A stretch of 64,000 nucleotides of DNA from contig NZ_VFMU01000001.1 of assembly GCF_006715225.1 (NCBI RefSeq), positions 310,001 to 374,000 of the forward strand, given 5' to 3'. Each line of letters begins with the position of its first letter. The stretch's first letter is position 1. Shown here piece by piece: positions 44,058 to 53,554 of this stretch. The notes beneath the pieces were generated by a model that made no database searches, was not told the origin of the DNA, and saw nothing but the letters and a program-made list of their open reading frames with translations. The position numbers and the translations under genes are program-made. This stretch comes from Arthrobacter sp. SLBN-112. Lineage in GTDB: Bacteria; Actinomycetota; Actinomycetes; Actinomycetales; Micrococcaceae.

Positions 44058-45074
44058 TCAGGCGGAGCCGCGCCACATGACGGTCGTCTGCAGGACGCGC
44101 GGCGTGCCCGGAAGCCCCTGGAGCTGCGCCAGGACCAGTTCAGCGGCTGTGCTTCCCAGCAGATCGGCCGGCTGGCGCACGGTGGAAAGCTGGGGCCGGC
44201 ACCGAAGCGCCCAGCTGCTGTCGTCGAATCCGACAATCCCCACGTCTTCCGGCACACGCCGCCCCGCCTCCTGGAGCGCCGTCATCGCTCCGGCCGCAAC
44301 GGCGTCGGAGGCTGCAAATACACCGTCGATCTCCGGAACCCTGCGGAGCAGTTCCTGCATTCCCTCGAAACCGGCGGCGTAGGTATACAGCGGATACTCC
44401 ACCACCAACTGCTGATCAAAGCGACGGCCCATGGCGGCCTGGAAACCGGCCAGGCGATCCTTTCCGGAGTCACGGTCCAGCGCACTGGCAATCATGCCGA
44501 CGCGTTTACGCCCTGTCTCCAGCAGCCTGCCGGTGATGTTCCGCGCTGCCTCCACATTGTCAATGGCGGCGTAGGGCAGCTCCGGGGTTCCTTCAGGATG
44601 ACCCACAAACGCGGCCGGCAGACCGATCTCCGCGATGGCTGCCGCGATGGGGTCGGAGGCGCGGGCAGAGATGATGACGGCACCATCAACAAGACCGCCG
44701 CGCAGGTAGTCCGCAACCCTGCGGCTGTCACGGTCTGAATCGATGATCAACGAAACCAACTGGTAATCAGCCTTGGACAGCACTTCATTGGCCCCGAGCA
44801 GGATGGAACCGATGTTGGGATCCTCGAACAAAAGCGAGTGGGGTTCGTGGATGATCAGCCCAATGGCCCGGGACTCCTGCGTGACCAGGTTCCGCGCCGC
44901 GTTGTTGCGAACGTACCCTACCCGGGCGATCGCTTCTTCTACGGCTTGTTTGGCCTCGTCGGAGACGTATCTTTCCCCGTTCATGACGCGTGAAACGGTC
45001 CCCCTGGAAAGCCCGGCAGCGTCCGCGACATCATTGATGGTTGCGCGGCGGGCACGGGTGCGTGTCAGCGACAT
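44058..45074 (-). CDS. LacI-family regulator of the galactoside operon
   Basis: 338 residues. Helix-turn-helix TINDVADAAGLSRGTVSRVMNGERYVSDE, then a sugar-binding-type effector domain (ESRAIGLIIHEPHSLLFEDPN; GIVGFDDSSWALRCRPQLS). It is divergent from the beta-galactosidase operon, with two identical inverted 18-bp sites between. ATG 45074 has no ribosome site; the mRNA may be leaderless. It probably represses the operon until a galactoside or galactose binds. Confidence 0.92.
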   Translation of the reverse strand: MSLTRTRARRATINDVADAAGLSRGTVSRVMNGERYVSDEAKQAVEEAIARVGYVRNNAARNLVTQESRAIGLIIHEPHSLLFEDPNIGSILLGANEVLSKADYQLVSLIIDSDRDSRRVADYLRGGLVDGAVIISARASDPIAAAIAEIGLPAAFVGHPEGTPELPYAAIDNVEAARNITGRLLETGRKRVGMIASALDRDSGKDRLAGFQAAMGRRFDQQLVVEYPLYTYAAGFEGMQELLRRVPEIDGVFAASDAVAAGAMTALQEAGRRVPEDVGIVGFDDSSWALRCRPQLSTVRQPADLLGSTAAELVLAQLQGLPGTPRVLQTTVMWRGSA

Positions 45075-45121
45075 ATTTGTACTGTAGCGGAGTCTGGACC
45101 GCGCGCATCTTCACCCAAGCG

Positions 45122-45151
45122 TTGACAGAGGGTTGGCCCCGCGCGTAGTCT
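45122..45151 (+). promoter_or_regulatory. Predicted promoter of the galactoside operon
   Basis: TTGACA (45122-45127, consensus) and TAGTCT (45146-45151, weak), with an 18-bp spacer. Operator A overlaps the -10 element. Confidence 0.5.
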
Positions 45152-45166
45152 GTGAACGTTCCCAGA
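45149..45166 (+). promoter_or_regulatory. LacI operator A of the galactoside operon
   Basis: TCTGTGAACGTTCCCAGA, a LacI-type imperfect palindrome with central AACGTT. It matches operator B exactly on the other strand. Confidence 0.75.
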
Positions 45167-45194
45167 TGACCTGCATCACTAAGCATGCGTTATG

Positions 45195-45212
45195 TCTGGG
45201 AACGTTCACAGA
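45195..45212 (-). promoter_or_regulatory. LacI operator B of the galactoside operon
   Basis: The same 18-base sequence as operator A on the opposite strand, centre to centre 46 bp. The paired sites suggest looping or cooperative binding. Confidence 0.75.
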
Positions 45213-45289
45213 GATCGTTGAGACAACAGCGTCCGAGAGCCGGTTCAGTCCGCCGCCTTGCACGCCTGCTGCAAGCCGAAGGAGCCGGG

Positions 45290-47353
45290 TTGAGCCCCAA
45301 CAGAACCCCAGTAGCCCAGCTGTCCGGGAATGGACAGCTTATATACGGCTGTGATTACAACCCCGAACAGTGGGACCGCTCCGTGTGGCAGGAAGACGTC
45401 CGCCTCATGAAAGAGGCGGGGGTGAACCTCGTTGCAGTAAACATCTTCGGCTGGGCTGAGCTGGAGCCCTCCCCCGGCCGCTACTCCTTTGAACGCCTGG
45501 ACGAAGTGCTTGACCTGCTTCACGCCAACGGCATCGGAGCCAACCTGGGCACCGGGACCTCCTCTACCCCTGCCTGGCTGACGAAGATGCATCCGGAAAT
45601 CCTCCCGGAATCTGCAGCGGGCGTCCTGGCGTGGCCTGGAGGGAGGCAAGCATGGTGCCCCAGTTCGCCCCGATACCGCGAGCATGCCCTCCGGCTTGTC
45701 ACCGAAGTAGTCCAGCGCTACGGCTCGCACCCGGCAACCCGGCTGTGGCATGTATCAAACGAATTGGGCTGCCATAACGCCCTCTGCTACTGCGACGTCT
45801 CCGCCGCCGCGTTCCGCCGCTGGCTGGTTGTCCGTTACGGCACCCTGGAGGCACTCAACAGCGCCTGGGGCACCACCTTCTGGTCGCAGCGCTACTCTGC
45901 GTGGGAGCAAATCCTGCCGCCGAGAGCCACCGTGTCCACCAACAACCCCACCCAGGTACTGGATTTTCACCGCTTCAGCTCCGACGAACTGCTCGGCTAC
46001 TACCAGGCCGAGGCGGACCTGCTGAGGAAGTACAGCAGCGTCCCTGTCACCACCAATTTCATGGTCGCTGCCCACATCCGCAACCAGGACTACTGGTCCT
46101 GGGCACCGCACATGGACGTCATCGCCAACGACCACTACCTCGACCACCGGCTTGACGACCCCAAAGTCGAGCTCGCCTTTGCCGCCGACACCACCCGTGG
46201 ACTTGCCCAGGGGCAGCCGTGGCTGCTGATGGAGCATTCCACCTCAGCAGTGAACTGGCAGCCCCGCAACATCGCCAAGACCCCCGGCGAAATGCTCCGC
46301 AACTCCCTGACCCACCTGGCCCGCGGAGCGGACGGGCTCTGCTTCTTCCAGTGGCGGGCTTCGGTGCAAGGCAGTGAGAAGTTCCACTCGGCGATGCTCC
46401 CCCACGCCGGAACAGACTCGCGCATCTGGCGGGAAGTCAAGGAGCTCGGCCACATCCTCGAGAACCTCGCGGAGGTAGCCGGCACCACCGTGAAGGCCGA
46501 AGCCGCATTGGTTTTCAGTTGGGAAGCATGGTGGGCCTACGACCAGGAGTCGCACCCGTCCTCAGACGTGCGGTACCTGGACCAGGTGCATTCCCTCTAC
46601 AAAGCGCTCTGGGAAAGCGGCATCACAGTGGACGTCGTGGCACCGGGTTCCGATCTCTCCGGCTACAAGGCGGCGTTCGTTCCGGGGCTTTACCTCGTCC
46701 GGCACCAGGAGTCCGCAGCCCTGGCAGACTTCGTGAGCAACGGAGGCCATGCCGTTGTCACCTTCTTCAGCGGCATTGTCGACGAGAACGACAAAGTACT
46801 GACCGGCGGCTACCCGGGTGCGTTCCGGGACCTGCTCGGCGTCCGCTCCGAGGAATTCCTCCCCATGCCGCCCGGGCAGCTCCTGCCGCTGGATACCGGG
46901 GGCACGGCCTCCCTGTGGGCTGAGGCCCTGCGCTTGGAGGGCGCGGAAGCGAAGGCGTCTTTCACCGAAGGCCACCTCGCCGGAACGCCCGCAGTCACCC
47001 GCAACCGGCACGGCGCCGGAAACGCCTGGTACATCGGAACCGTGCTCGATCCCCAATCCCTCCGCGAGGTTGTGGCCGGAGCCGCCGCTGAAGCCGGTGT
47101 CGCTGCGCAGGCAACCACCGCAGGCCTGGAAGTCGTCACCAGGTCAGCTGCGGGGCGCACTTACACCTTCCTGATCAATCACTCCGACGAAGAGCACAAA
47201 CACCCAGGGCACGGCTACGAACTCATCGTGGGGGAAGAAGTCTCCACCGCCGTCGTCATTCCTGCCGGCACCGTACGCGTTGTCCGCAGCTCCACCTCAG
47301 CACCCCAAACCACTGGCCGCATCACCGGCCTTAAGGAAGATGAAAGTGACTAG
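45290..47353 (+). CDS. GH42 beta-galactosidase
   Basis: 687 residues, cytoplasmic GH42. The barrel starts at LIYGCDYNPEQW. The acid/base is Glu158 in HVSNELG and the nucleophile is Glu315 in LLMEHSTSAVNW. A trimerisation domain and a C-terminal beta domain follow. TTG 45290 is chosen because AAGGAG lies 5 bp upstream and it restores the family N-terminus; the longer frame runs through the operator region. It is the first gene of the operon and overlaps the permease start. It hydrolyses beta-galactosides, probably galacto-oligosaccharides. Confidence 0.93.
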   Translation: MSPNRTPVAQLSGNGQLIYGCDYNPEQWDRSVWQEDVRLMKEAGVNLVAVNIFGWAELEPSPGRYSFERLDEVLDLLHANGIGANLGTGTSSTPAWLTKMHPEILPESAAGVLAWPGGRQAWCPSSPRYREHALRLVTEVVQRYGSHPATRLWHVSNELGCHNALCYCDVSAAAFRRWLVVRYGTLEALNSAWGTTFWSQRYSAWEQILPPRATVSTNNPTQVLDFHRFSSDELLGYYQAEADLLRKYSSVPVTTNFMVAAHIRNQDYWSWAPHMDVIANDHYLDHRLDDPKVELAFAADTTRGLAQGQPWLLMEHSTSAVNWQPRNIAKTPGEMLRNSLTHLARGADGLCFFQWRASVQGSEKFHSAMLPHAGTDSRIWREVKELGHILENLAEVAGTTVKAEAALVFSWEAWWAYDQESHPSSDVRYLDQVHSLYKALWESGITVDVVAPGSDLSGYKAAFVPGLYLVRHQESAALADFVSNGGHAVVTFFSGIVDENDKVLTGGYPGAFRDLLGVRSEEFLPMPPGQLLPLDTGGTASLWAEALRLEGAEAKASFTEGHLAGTPAVTRNRHGAGNAWYIGTVLDPQSLREVVAGAAAEAGVAAQATTAGLEVVTRSAAGRTYTFLINHSDEEHKHPGHGYELIVGEEVSTAVVIPAGTVRVVRSSTSAPQTTGRITGLKEDESD

Positions 47354-48275
47354 ACAAACTACAGTTCCGGCAATAGCCACGGGGGCGCCCACAATTCGGA
47401 AACGGGCGACTTCCTCGGCCCAGCGACGCGCCGTCCTCCTGTTCGTTGCGCCGTTTGGTGTTCTTTTCCTCGCTTTCTACGCGGTGCCGATCATCTTTGC
47501 CGTGGTGCAGTCCCTGCTGACGGTTGAGCGCAAGGGCACGTTTGGACCTCCCCAGCAGGTCTTCGGTGGATTCATCCAGTACCAGCAGGTGTTCCAGAAC
47601 ACCGAATTCTGGGAATCGGTGGGGCGCGTGCTGCTTTTCGGAGTGGTGCAGGTGCCCATCATGCTTGGCCTTGCCCTCCTGTTTGCCCTGCTGCTTGACT
47701 CGCCCCTGCTCAAGGGAAAGAAGTTCTTCCGGTTGGCTTTCTTCGCCCCGTACGCCGTCCCGGGCGTTATCGCCGCCATCATGTGGGGCTTCCTCTATTC
47801 ACCGTCGCTTTCGCCGTTCGGTGCCGTCACCTCACAGGTGAATTTCCTCTCCGCTGACCTGGTCCTGTGGGCCATCGCAAACATCGTGACGTGGGTGTAT
47901 GTCGGCTACAACATGCTGATCATCTACTCGTCCCTGCTTGCCATTCCCACCGAGATCTATGAAGCAGCAAGGCTGGACGGTGCCAGCAACCTCCAGATCG
48001 CCTGGCGGATCAAGATCCCGCTCGTGGTACCGGCCATCATCCTCACCGGGGTGTTTTCCATCATCGGCACGCTCCAACTCCTTGCCGAACCGCAAACCCT
48101 CCGCAGCTTCAGCTCGGCCATCAGCAGCACGTTCACGCCGAACCTCGCCGTGTACACAACCGCGTCGGTCCCGAACTACAGCTTGGCAGCAGCGTTCTCC
48201 GTGGTGCTGGCGCTGGCCACATTCGTTCTTTCCTTCGTCTTCCTCAAGGCCACCCAGCGGAAGGTTTCCCAGTGA
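47346..48275 (+). CDS. Sugar ABC transporter permease (MalF type)
   Basis: 309 residues with about six membrane helices. The permease signature for ATPase contact is EAARLDGASNLQIAWRIKIPL. GTG 47346 has AAGGA 8 bp upstream and lies inside the end of the GH42 gene; ATG 47340 is a close alternative. It overlaps the second permease by 4 bp. No ATPase gene is nearby, so a shared MsiK-like ATPase elsewhere is expected. Confidence 0.9.
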   Translation: MTRQTTVPAIATGAPTIRKRATSSAQRRAVLLFVAPFGVLFLAFYAVPIIFAVVQSLLTVERKGTFGPPQQVFGGFIQYQQVFQNTEFWESVGRVLLFGVVQVPIMLGLALLFALLLDSPLLKGKKFFRLAFFAPYAVPGVIAAIMWGFLYSPSLSPFGAVTSQVNFLSADLVLWAIANIVTWVYVGYNMLIIYSSLLAIPTEIYEAARLDGASNLQIAWRIKIPLVVPAIILTGVFSIIGTLQLLAEPQTLRSFSSAISSTFTPNLAVYTTASVPNYSLAAAFSVVLALATFVLSFVFLKATQRKVSQ

Positions 48276-49183
48276 GCGCAGCAACAGCCACCACCACAAC
48301 CAAGTCCGCACCAGTGACAGCCACTCCGAGAGGACCGCGGCACAGCATCATGTCCCGTGGAGCGGCGATGCTCATCATGGGTGTCTTCACCCTGTACTTC
48401 CTCACCCCCATCTGGTGGCTGCTGGTCTCCTCCTCCAAAACCGGAGGGGACATCACCGGCACGGCGCCGCTCTGGTTCACTGCGGACTCCTTCCCCACGT
48501 TCTTTGCAAACCTGGGCAACCTCTTCACGTACAGCGACGGGGTCTTCGGACGCTGGCTGGCGAACAGCGCGCTCTACGCCGGGCTAGGCGCCCTGGTTGG
48601 CACCGTCATTGCAGCCATGTGCGGTTATGCACTGGCCAAGTACGAGTTCCGCGGCCGGGAGGCGATCTTCAACGTGGTGCTCAGCGGGGTCCTGGTTCCC
48701 GCCACAGCCCTGGCCCTCCCCCTGTTCCTGATCTTCAGCCAAGTGAAATTGACCAACACCCTCTGGGCCGTTTTCCTGCCCAGCCTGGTCAGCCCCTTCG
48801 GCGTCTACCTTGCGCGGATCTATGCCGCTGCAAGCGTCCCCACGGAACTGCTGGAGGCTGCCCGCCTCGATGGTTCCTCGGAGGCCAGGACATTCTTCAC
48901 CGTTTCCACCCGCCTCATGGCCCCGGCCCTGGTGACCATCTTCCTGTTCCAGTTCGTCGCCATCTGGAACAACTTCTTCCTCCCCCTGATCATGCTGCGT
49001 GACCAGGCCCTGTTCCCGGTCACGCTGGGGCTCTACGCGTGGAACAGCCAGATCAGCCAGATTCCGGAGCTTCGGGTCCTGGTCATTGTCGGCGCCCTGG
49101 TGTCGATCCTTCCGCTCATCGCAACGTTCCTCGGGCTGCAGCGCTTCTGGAGCAGCGGCCTGGGTGCCGGAAGCGTCAAATAG
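48272..49183 (+). CDS. Sugar ABC transporter permease (MalG type)
   Basis: 303 residues with six membrane helices. The EAA loop is EAARLDGSSEARTFFTVSTRLMAP. GTG 48272 overlaps the first permease's TGA. It forms the membrane channel with its partner. The next gene is the binding lipoprotein after a hairpin. Confidence 0.9.
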   Translation: MSAATATTTTKSAPVTATPRGPRHSIMSRGAAMLIMGVFTLYFLTPIWWLLVSSSKTGGDITGTAPLWFTADSFPTFFANLGNLFTYSDGVFGRWLANSALYAGLGALVGTVIAAMCGYALAKYEFRGREAIFNVVLSGVLVPATALALPLFLIFSQVKLTNTLWAVFLPSLVSPFGVYLARIYAAASVPTELLEAARLDGSSEARTFFTVSTRLMAPALVTIFLFQFVAIWNNFFLPLIMLRDQALFPVTLGLYAWNSQISQIPELRVLVIVGALVSILPLIATFLGLQRFWSSGLGAGSVK

Positions 49184-49204
49184 CTCCTTCAATTCATCTC
49201 CCTT

Positions 49205-49230
49205 GGTACCGGGCACCCCGTCCCGGTACC
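49205..49230. other. Intercistronic hairpin before the binding-protein gene
   Basis: GGTACCGGG/CCCGGTACC, perfect 9-bp stem with an 8-base loop, in the 70-bp gap between the permease and the binding-protein gene. Its place fits an RNA-stabilising or partial-termination hairpin that sets expression of the binding protein. Confidence 0.6.
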
Positions 49231-49253
49231 CCACCCTCAAATAAGGAATAGAA

Positions 49254-50585
49254 ATGCGCGTGCGTTACGGAAAAGCCACTGCCGCCTTTGCCATTGTCTC
49301 GGCGCTGTCCCTTGCGGGCTGCTCAAGCGGCGAAAGCACTTCTGCCACGCAGGACACCAACTCCTGCAAGCCCTCGTCCGGGCCCGTCGAACTGAGCTTC
49401 ACCACCTGGGTCCCGGGCATGGACAAGGTTGTTGACCTGTGGAACAAAGACCACCCCGACATCAAGGTGAAGGTCCAGACCGGCCCGAACGGCAACTCCG
49501 GCACCTACCAGAACTTCTTCAACCAGCTTCAGGCGGGCAACGCCCCGGACCTGGGACAGATCGAATACGATGCCCTGCCGAACTTCCGTGTGCAGGACGG
49601 GCTGGAGAACCTTGCGGCCTGCGAAGGCGTGGCGGACGCAAAGGACAAGTTCGTGGACTGGACCTGGGGCCAGGTCACGTTCGGTGAAGACAAGTCCGTC
49701 TACGCGATCCCGCAGGACAGCGGCCCCATGGCCATGTTCTACCGGGCTGACCTCTTCAAGGAGGCCGGCATCAAGGTCCCAACAACCTGGGACGAATATG
49801 CGGCAGCGGCGGAGCAGATCAAGGCCCGCGGCTCGTACATCACCAATTTCCCCCGCAGTGACGTCAACTGGTTTGCCGGAAACGTGTGGCAGGCCGGGGG
49901 ACAGTGGTTCTCGAATGCCAATGACAAGTGGGAAGTAAACCTCACCGGCAAGGAATCCGAGAAGGTGGCCAACTACTGGCAGAAGCTGCTGGACAAGGGC
50001 CAGGTATCCACGCTGCCCTCCTTCTCCGATGAGTGGAACGCCTCCTTCAACAAGGGCCAGCAGTGGACCTGGGTCTCTGCGGTCTGGGGCGCTTCAACCC
50101 TTGCCAGCGGCGCCCCGGATACGGCCGGTAAATGGGCGGTTGCCCCCATGCCGCAGTGGGAAGCCGGTGGAAAGGCTGCCGGCAACTGGGGAGGTTCCTC
50201 CACTGCAGTGCTGAAGGGCTCCAAGCACCCGCATGAGGCTTCCAAATTTGCCCTGTGGCTGAACACCGATCCCGAGGCGCTGGCGCTGGCCAACAAGTTG
50301 GGCGGCCTTTACCCGGCGGCGAAGTCGGCCAAGGACCTGGATGCCTTCTCGGGCGGAGTGGACTACTTCGGCGGCCAAAAGATCTACGACGTGTTTGCTG
50401 AAGCGTCCTCCAACGTGAACCCGAACTTCACCTGGGGCCCCACCATGACCAAGACCTACACCGACGTTTCGGACGGTTTCGGCAAGGCAACCGGCGGCAG
50501 CGGCACGCTGCTGGACGCTCTGTCGAACGGGCAGAAGAAGACCATCGAAGCCCTGAAGTCGCAGTCCATCCCCGTCAAGGAGTGA
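49254..50585 (+). CDS. ABC sugar-binding lipoprotein
   Basis: 443 residues. The signal peptide ends at the lipobox LAGC (Cys23). The mature part is a family 1 extracellular solute-binding fold (VELSFTTWVPGMDKVVDLWNKDHPDIKVKVQ). ATG 49254 has AAGGAA upstream. It should capture a galactoside outside the membrane and deliver it to the two permeases. The sugar is inferred from the flanking GH42 and GH36 enzymes. Confidence 0.92.
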   Translation: MRVRYGKATAAFAIVSALSLAGCSSGESTSATQDTNSCKPSSGPVELSFTTWVPGMDKVVDLWNKDHPDIKVKVQTGPNGNSGTYQNFFNQLQAGNAPDLGQIEYDALPNFRVQDGLENLAACEGVADAKDKFVDWTWGQVTFGEDKSVYAIPQDSGPMAMFYRADLFKEAGIKVPTTWDEYAAAAEQIKARGSYITNFPRSDVNWFAGNVWQAGGQWFSNANDKWEVNLTGKESEKVANYWQKLLDKGQVSTLPSFSDEWNASFNKGQQWTWVSAVWGASTLASGAPDTAGKWAVAPMPQWEAGGKAAGNWGGSSTAVLKGSKHPHEASKFALWLNTDPEALALANKLGGLYPAAKSAKDLDAFSGGVDYFGGQKIYDVFAEASSNVNPNFTWGPTMTKTYTDVSDGFGKATGGSGTLLDALSNGQKKTIEALKSQSIPVKE

Positions 50586-50608
50586 CTGCCGGTATAACCT
50601 CCCGGCAG
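50586..50608. terminator. Small hairpin directly after the binding-protein stop
   Basis: CTGCCGG/CCGGCAG, 7-bp stem and 9-base loop, starting at the base after the stop codon. Confidence 0.4.
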
Positions 50609-50611
50609 TAA

Positions 50612-50648
50612 AGGTCACCACCTCAGCCGCGCGCGGGGGTGGTGACCT
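50612..50648. terminator. Strong hairpin before the alpha-galactosidase gene
   Basis: AGGTCACCACC/GGTGGTGACCT, perfect 11-bp stem with a 15-base GC-rich loop. It separates the transporter genes from GH36 and may lower expression of the distal gene. Confidence 0.55.
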
Positions 50649-50696
50649 GTCTTGGTAAGTCGGCCGGCACAACCGGTTTTCGTAAAAGGAGAAGAT

Positions 50697-52889
50697 ATGG
50701 ATCCCCTGCACCTCCGTTCCGCCGGTACCAGCCTGGTGATCAGCTTCGACAGCGGAGAAGCCGAGATCATCCATTGGGGCGCGGATCTTGGCAGCACGCT
50801 CCCGGATCTCGCCATCCTGGGCGAGCCAGTTCCCCACTCCGCCATCGATGCCACCGTGCCGGCCGGCCTCCTGCCCCAGGCCTCCTCCAGCTGGCGGGGC
50901 CGCCCGGGCCTGCGCGGGCAACGCATGGCCGACGGCGTCCCGGGACTCGACTTCTCACCGCGCCTTCGCATCGTGGCAGCGCGCGCAGACGGCACCACGG
51001 CGGTCATCACCCAGGCCGACACCGACGCCGGCATCAGCGTCTCGTCTTCCCTGACCCTCCACCACGGCGGCCTGCTGGAACTCCGCCACACCGTCACCAA
51101 TGACGGCACCACCCCTTACCAGCTGGACGAGCTGGCCACCATCCTCCCCGTGGCCCCGGACGCCGCCGAACTCCTCGACCTGACCGGCCGCTGGTGCCGG
51201 GAAAACCACCCGCAGCGCCGCGCCATCCAGCAGGGCACCTGGGTACGGACCGGCCGGCACGGCCGCACCGGCCACGATTCATCGCTGCTGCTCGCCGCCG
51301 GCACCCCCGGTTTCGGCAACCGCCACGGCAAGGTGTGGGCCACCCACCTGGCATGGAGCGGCAACCACGAGCAGTTCACGGACACCATTGGCGACGGCCG
51401 CACCATGATCGGCGGATCCGAACTTCTGGGACCGGCCGAAGTCATCCTCGGTCCAGGTGCCAGCTACACCACCCCCGCCCTGTTCGCCGCCTACTCGGAC
51501 CGCGGCCTGGACGGTATCAGCGAGGCCTTCTACAGCTGGTTCCGGTCCCGCCCCCATCACGTGCTGCCGGCCGCATCAACCGGCATGCCCGCCGGAAAGC
51601 CCCGCCCGGTGGTGCTGAACACTTGGGAGGCCGTGTACTTTGACCACAACCTGGACACGCTGATCGAGCTGGCAGAATCCGCCGCTGATCTTGGCGTGGA
51701 ACGTTTCGTGCTCGACGACGGCTGGTTCCGCGGCCGCCGCGACGACCACGCCGGCCTGGGCGACTGGTACGTGGACGAGACCCTGTGGCCCCAGGGCCTG
51801 ACCCCGCTGATCGACGCCGTCACCTCCCGCGGCATGGAGTTCGGGCTGTGGGTGGAGCCGGAGATGGTGAACCTGGACTCGGACATCGCCCGCGCACACC
51901 CGGACTGGATTGTTGGCCCGTCTGCTACAGCCCACAAGGACGGGGGCCGGCTGCCCCTGGAATGGCGCAACCAGCACATCATCGACCTGGTGAACCCGGA
52001 GGCCTGGCAGTACATCTACGACCGGATCCACGCGCTGCTCGCGGAAAACAACATCAGCTACCTCAAGTGGGACCAGAACCGGGATCTGACGGAGCACGGC
52101 CACGCCGGCCGCCCCTCCGTCCACGAGCAGACCTTGGCCGCGTACCATCTGTTCGACGAGCTCAAGAAGGCACATCCCGGCGTCGAAATTGAAAGCTGCT
52201 CCTCCGGCGGTGCGCGGGTGGACCTGGGCATCCTGGAACGGACGGACCGGATCTGGGCGTCGGACTGCAATGATGCGCTGGAGCGGCAGACCATCCAGCG
52301 CTGGACCGGTGCCGTGGTCCCGCCGGAACTGGTGGGCAGCCACGTTGGTCCCACCACATCCCACACCACTGCCCGCACGCACGATCTGTCCTTCCGTGCC
52401 ATCACCGCCCTCTTTGGCCACTTCGGCATGGAGTGGGACATCCGCGGCGTGCAGGGCAGGGAGCGTGAGGAACTGCGGCGCTTCGTGGGGCTGTACAAGG
52501 AACACCGGGACCTGATCCACAGCGGCCGCCGGGTCAATGCCGATGTCATGGACGAAGCGTTTCTGCTGCACGGCGTGATCGCAGACGGAGACGTTGCGGA
52601 AGGCACGACGGCGGCCCTGTTCGCCCTGGTCAGCACGAGCACCTCCGCCGCCGAGCAACCGGGACGGATCGGCATTCCCGGTCTGGATGCCGACCGCAGC
52701 TACCGGGTTGACGCCGTCTTCCCCACGGAGGCCGACGCCGACTACGGGCATACCTTCACACAGACACAGCCGCCGACGTGGCTGTCCGCCGGCGCCGTGG
52801 CCAACGGCCGCTTCCTGGCCGAAGTGGGCCTCCCCATGCCCATCCTGAACCCCGAGCATGCCCTGCTGCTGAAGGTGACCGCTCTCTAA
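50697..52889 (+). CDS. GH36 alpha-galactosidase
   Basis: 730 residues. An N-terminal beta-supersandwich domain precedes the barrel with nucleophile Asp459 in YLKWDQNRD and acid/base Asp523 in [20 protein letters not shown], also present, is a GH36 hallmark. ATG 50697 follows AAAAGGAGAAG. No signal peptide, so cytoplasmic. It cleaves terminal alpha-galactose (melibiose, raffinose type), and completes the operon together with GH42. Confidence 0.94.
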   Translation: MDPLHLRSAGTSLVISFDSGEAEIIHWGADLGSTLPDLAILGEPVPHSAIDATVPAGLLPQASSSWRGRPGLRGQRMADGVPGLDFSPRLRIVAARADGTTAVITQADTDAGISVSSSLTLHHGGLLELRHTVTNDGTTPYQLDELATILPVAPDAAELLDLTGRWCRENHPQRRAIQQGTWVRTGRHGRTGHDSSLLLAAGTPGFGNRHGKVWATHLAWSGNHEQFTDTIGDGRTMIGGSELLGPAEVILGPGASYTTPALFAAYSDRGLDGISEAFYSWFRSRPHHVLPAASTGMPAGKPRPVVLNTWEAVYFDHNLDTLIELAESAADLGVERFVLDDGWFRGRRDDHAGLGDWYVDETLWPQGLTPLIDAVTSRGMEFGLWVEPEMVNLDSDIARAHPDWIVGPSATAHKDGGRLPLEWRNQHIIDLVNPEAWQYIYDRIHALLAENNISYLKWDQNRDLTEHGHAGRPSVHEQTLAAYHLFDELKKAHPGVEIESCSSGGARVDLGILERTDRIWASDCNDALERQTIQRWTGAVVPPELVGSHVGPTTSHTTARTHDLSFRAITALFGHFGMEWDIRGVQGREREELRRFVGLYKEHRDLIHSGRRVNADVMDEAFLLHGVIADGDVAEGTTAALFALVSTSTSAAEQPGRIGIPGLDADRSYRVDAVFPTEADADYGHTFTQTQPPTWLSAGAVANGRFLAEVGLPMPILNPEHALLLKVTAL

Positions 52890-52902
52890 ACCCGCGTTAA
52901 AC

Positions 52903-53026
52903 CCCCATCGATTGCTCCCCACCGGCTCCCAGCCTTCGCAAGCTCAGGCCGGGGCCCTCGCCGGCGTGGGCCCCGTACTTGCCGTTTTGACCGCCCAAAA
53001 CGGCAAGTACGGAGCAGTCGATGGGG
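52903..53026. repeat. Three-layer nested palindrome between GH36 and aroQ
   Basis: The inner hairpin CCGTACTTGCCGTTTT/AAAACGGCAAGTACGG (52973-52988 and 52997-53012) is a perfect 16-bp stem with an 8-base loop. The outer arms CCCCATCGATTGCTCC (52903-52918) and GGAGCAGTCGATGGGG (53011-53026) pair at 15 of 16. The 54 bp between GCTCC and the inner left arm is itself partly self-complementary (CCCACCGGC and GCCGGCGTGGG). The inner stem reads as a strong terminator for GH36. Confidence 0.7.
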
Positions 53027-53079
53027 TGGGTGGGCGTAAGAATACGCGGCGGGCAGCGTCAACCGATAGATTTGCAGGC

Positions 53080-53544
53080 ATGACTGAACCCTCCTCCACT
53101 GTCGAAACCGGCCGCGGCACCATCCTGGTCATCAATGGCCCCAACCTGAACCTGCTGGGTACGCGGGAGCCGGAGAAGTACGGTTCGTCTTCCCTGGCTG
53201 ATGTGGAGGAGCTGGCCGTTTCCGCCGGAGAGCAGCACGGCTTCGCAGTGGAGTGCGTCCAGTCCAACCACGAAGGCGTCCTGCTGGACACCATCCACGC
53301 CGCCCGGCAGAACGCCGCGGGCATTGTCCTCAACGCGGGCGCCTTCACGCACACGTCCGTGGCACTTCGTGACGCCCTGGCCGCCGTGCAGCTGCCCGCC
53401 GTCGAGGTTCACATCACCAACGTGCACCAGCGGGAGGAATTCCGGCACCACTCATACCTGTCGCCGGTCTGTGCGGCGGTGATTGTTGGTGCCGGAGTGT
53501 TCGGTTACAAACTCGCCATCGACTACCTGGCCGAGGTCCTGTAG
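53080..53544 (+). CDS. aroQ: Type II 3-dehydroquinate dehydratase
   Basis: 154 residues. Family blocks are [21 protein letters not shown] (active-site Tyr in EKYG), [10 protein letters not shown], and [21 protein letters not shown]. It converts 3-dehydroquinate to 3-dehydroshikimate. ATG 53080 has only a weak site (GCAGGC close to it) and a GATAGATTT -10-like run just upstream, so leaderless translation is possible. Convergent with marP. Confidence 0.94.
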   Translation: MTEPSSTVETGRGTILVINGPNLNLLGTREPEKYGSSSLADVEELAVSAGEQHGFAVECVQSNHEGVLLDTIHAARQNAAGIVLNAGAFTHTSVALRDALAAVQLPAVEVHITNVHQREEFRHHSYLSPVCAAVIVGAGVFGYKLAIDYLAEVL

Positions 53545-53554
53545 CCGCGAGGCG

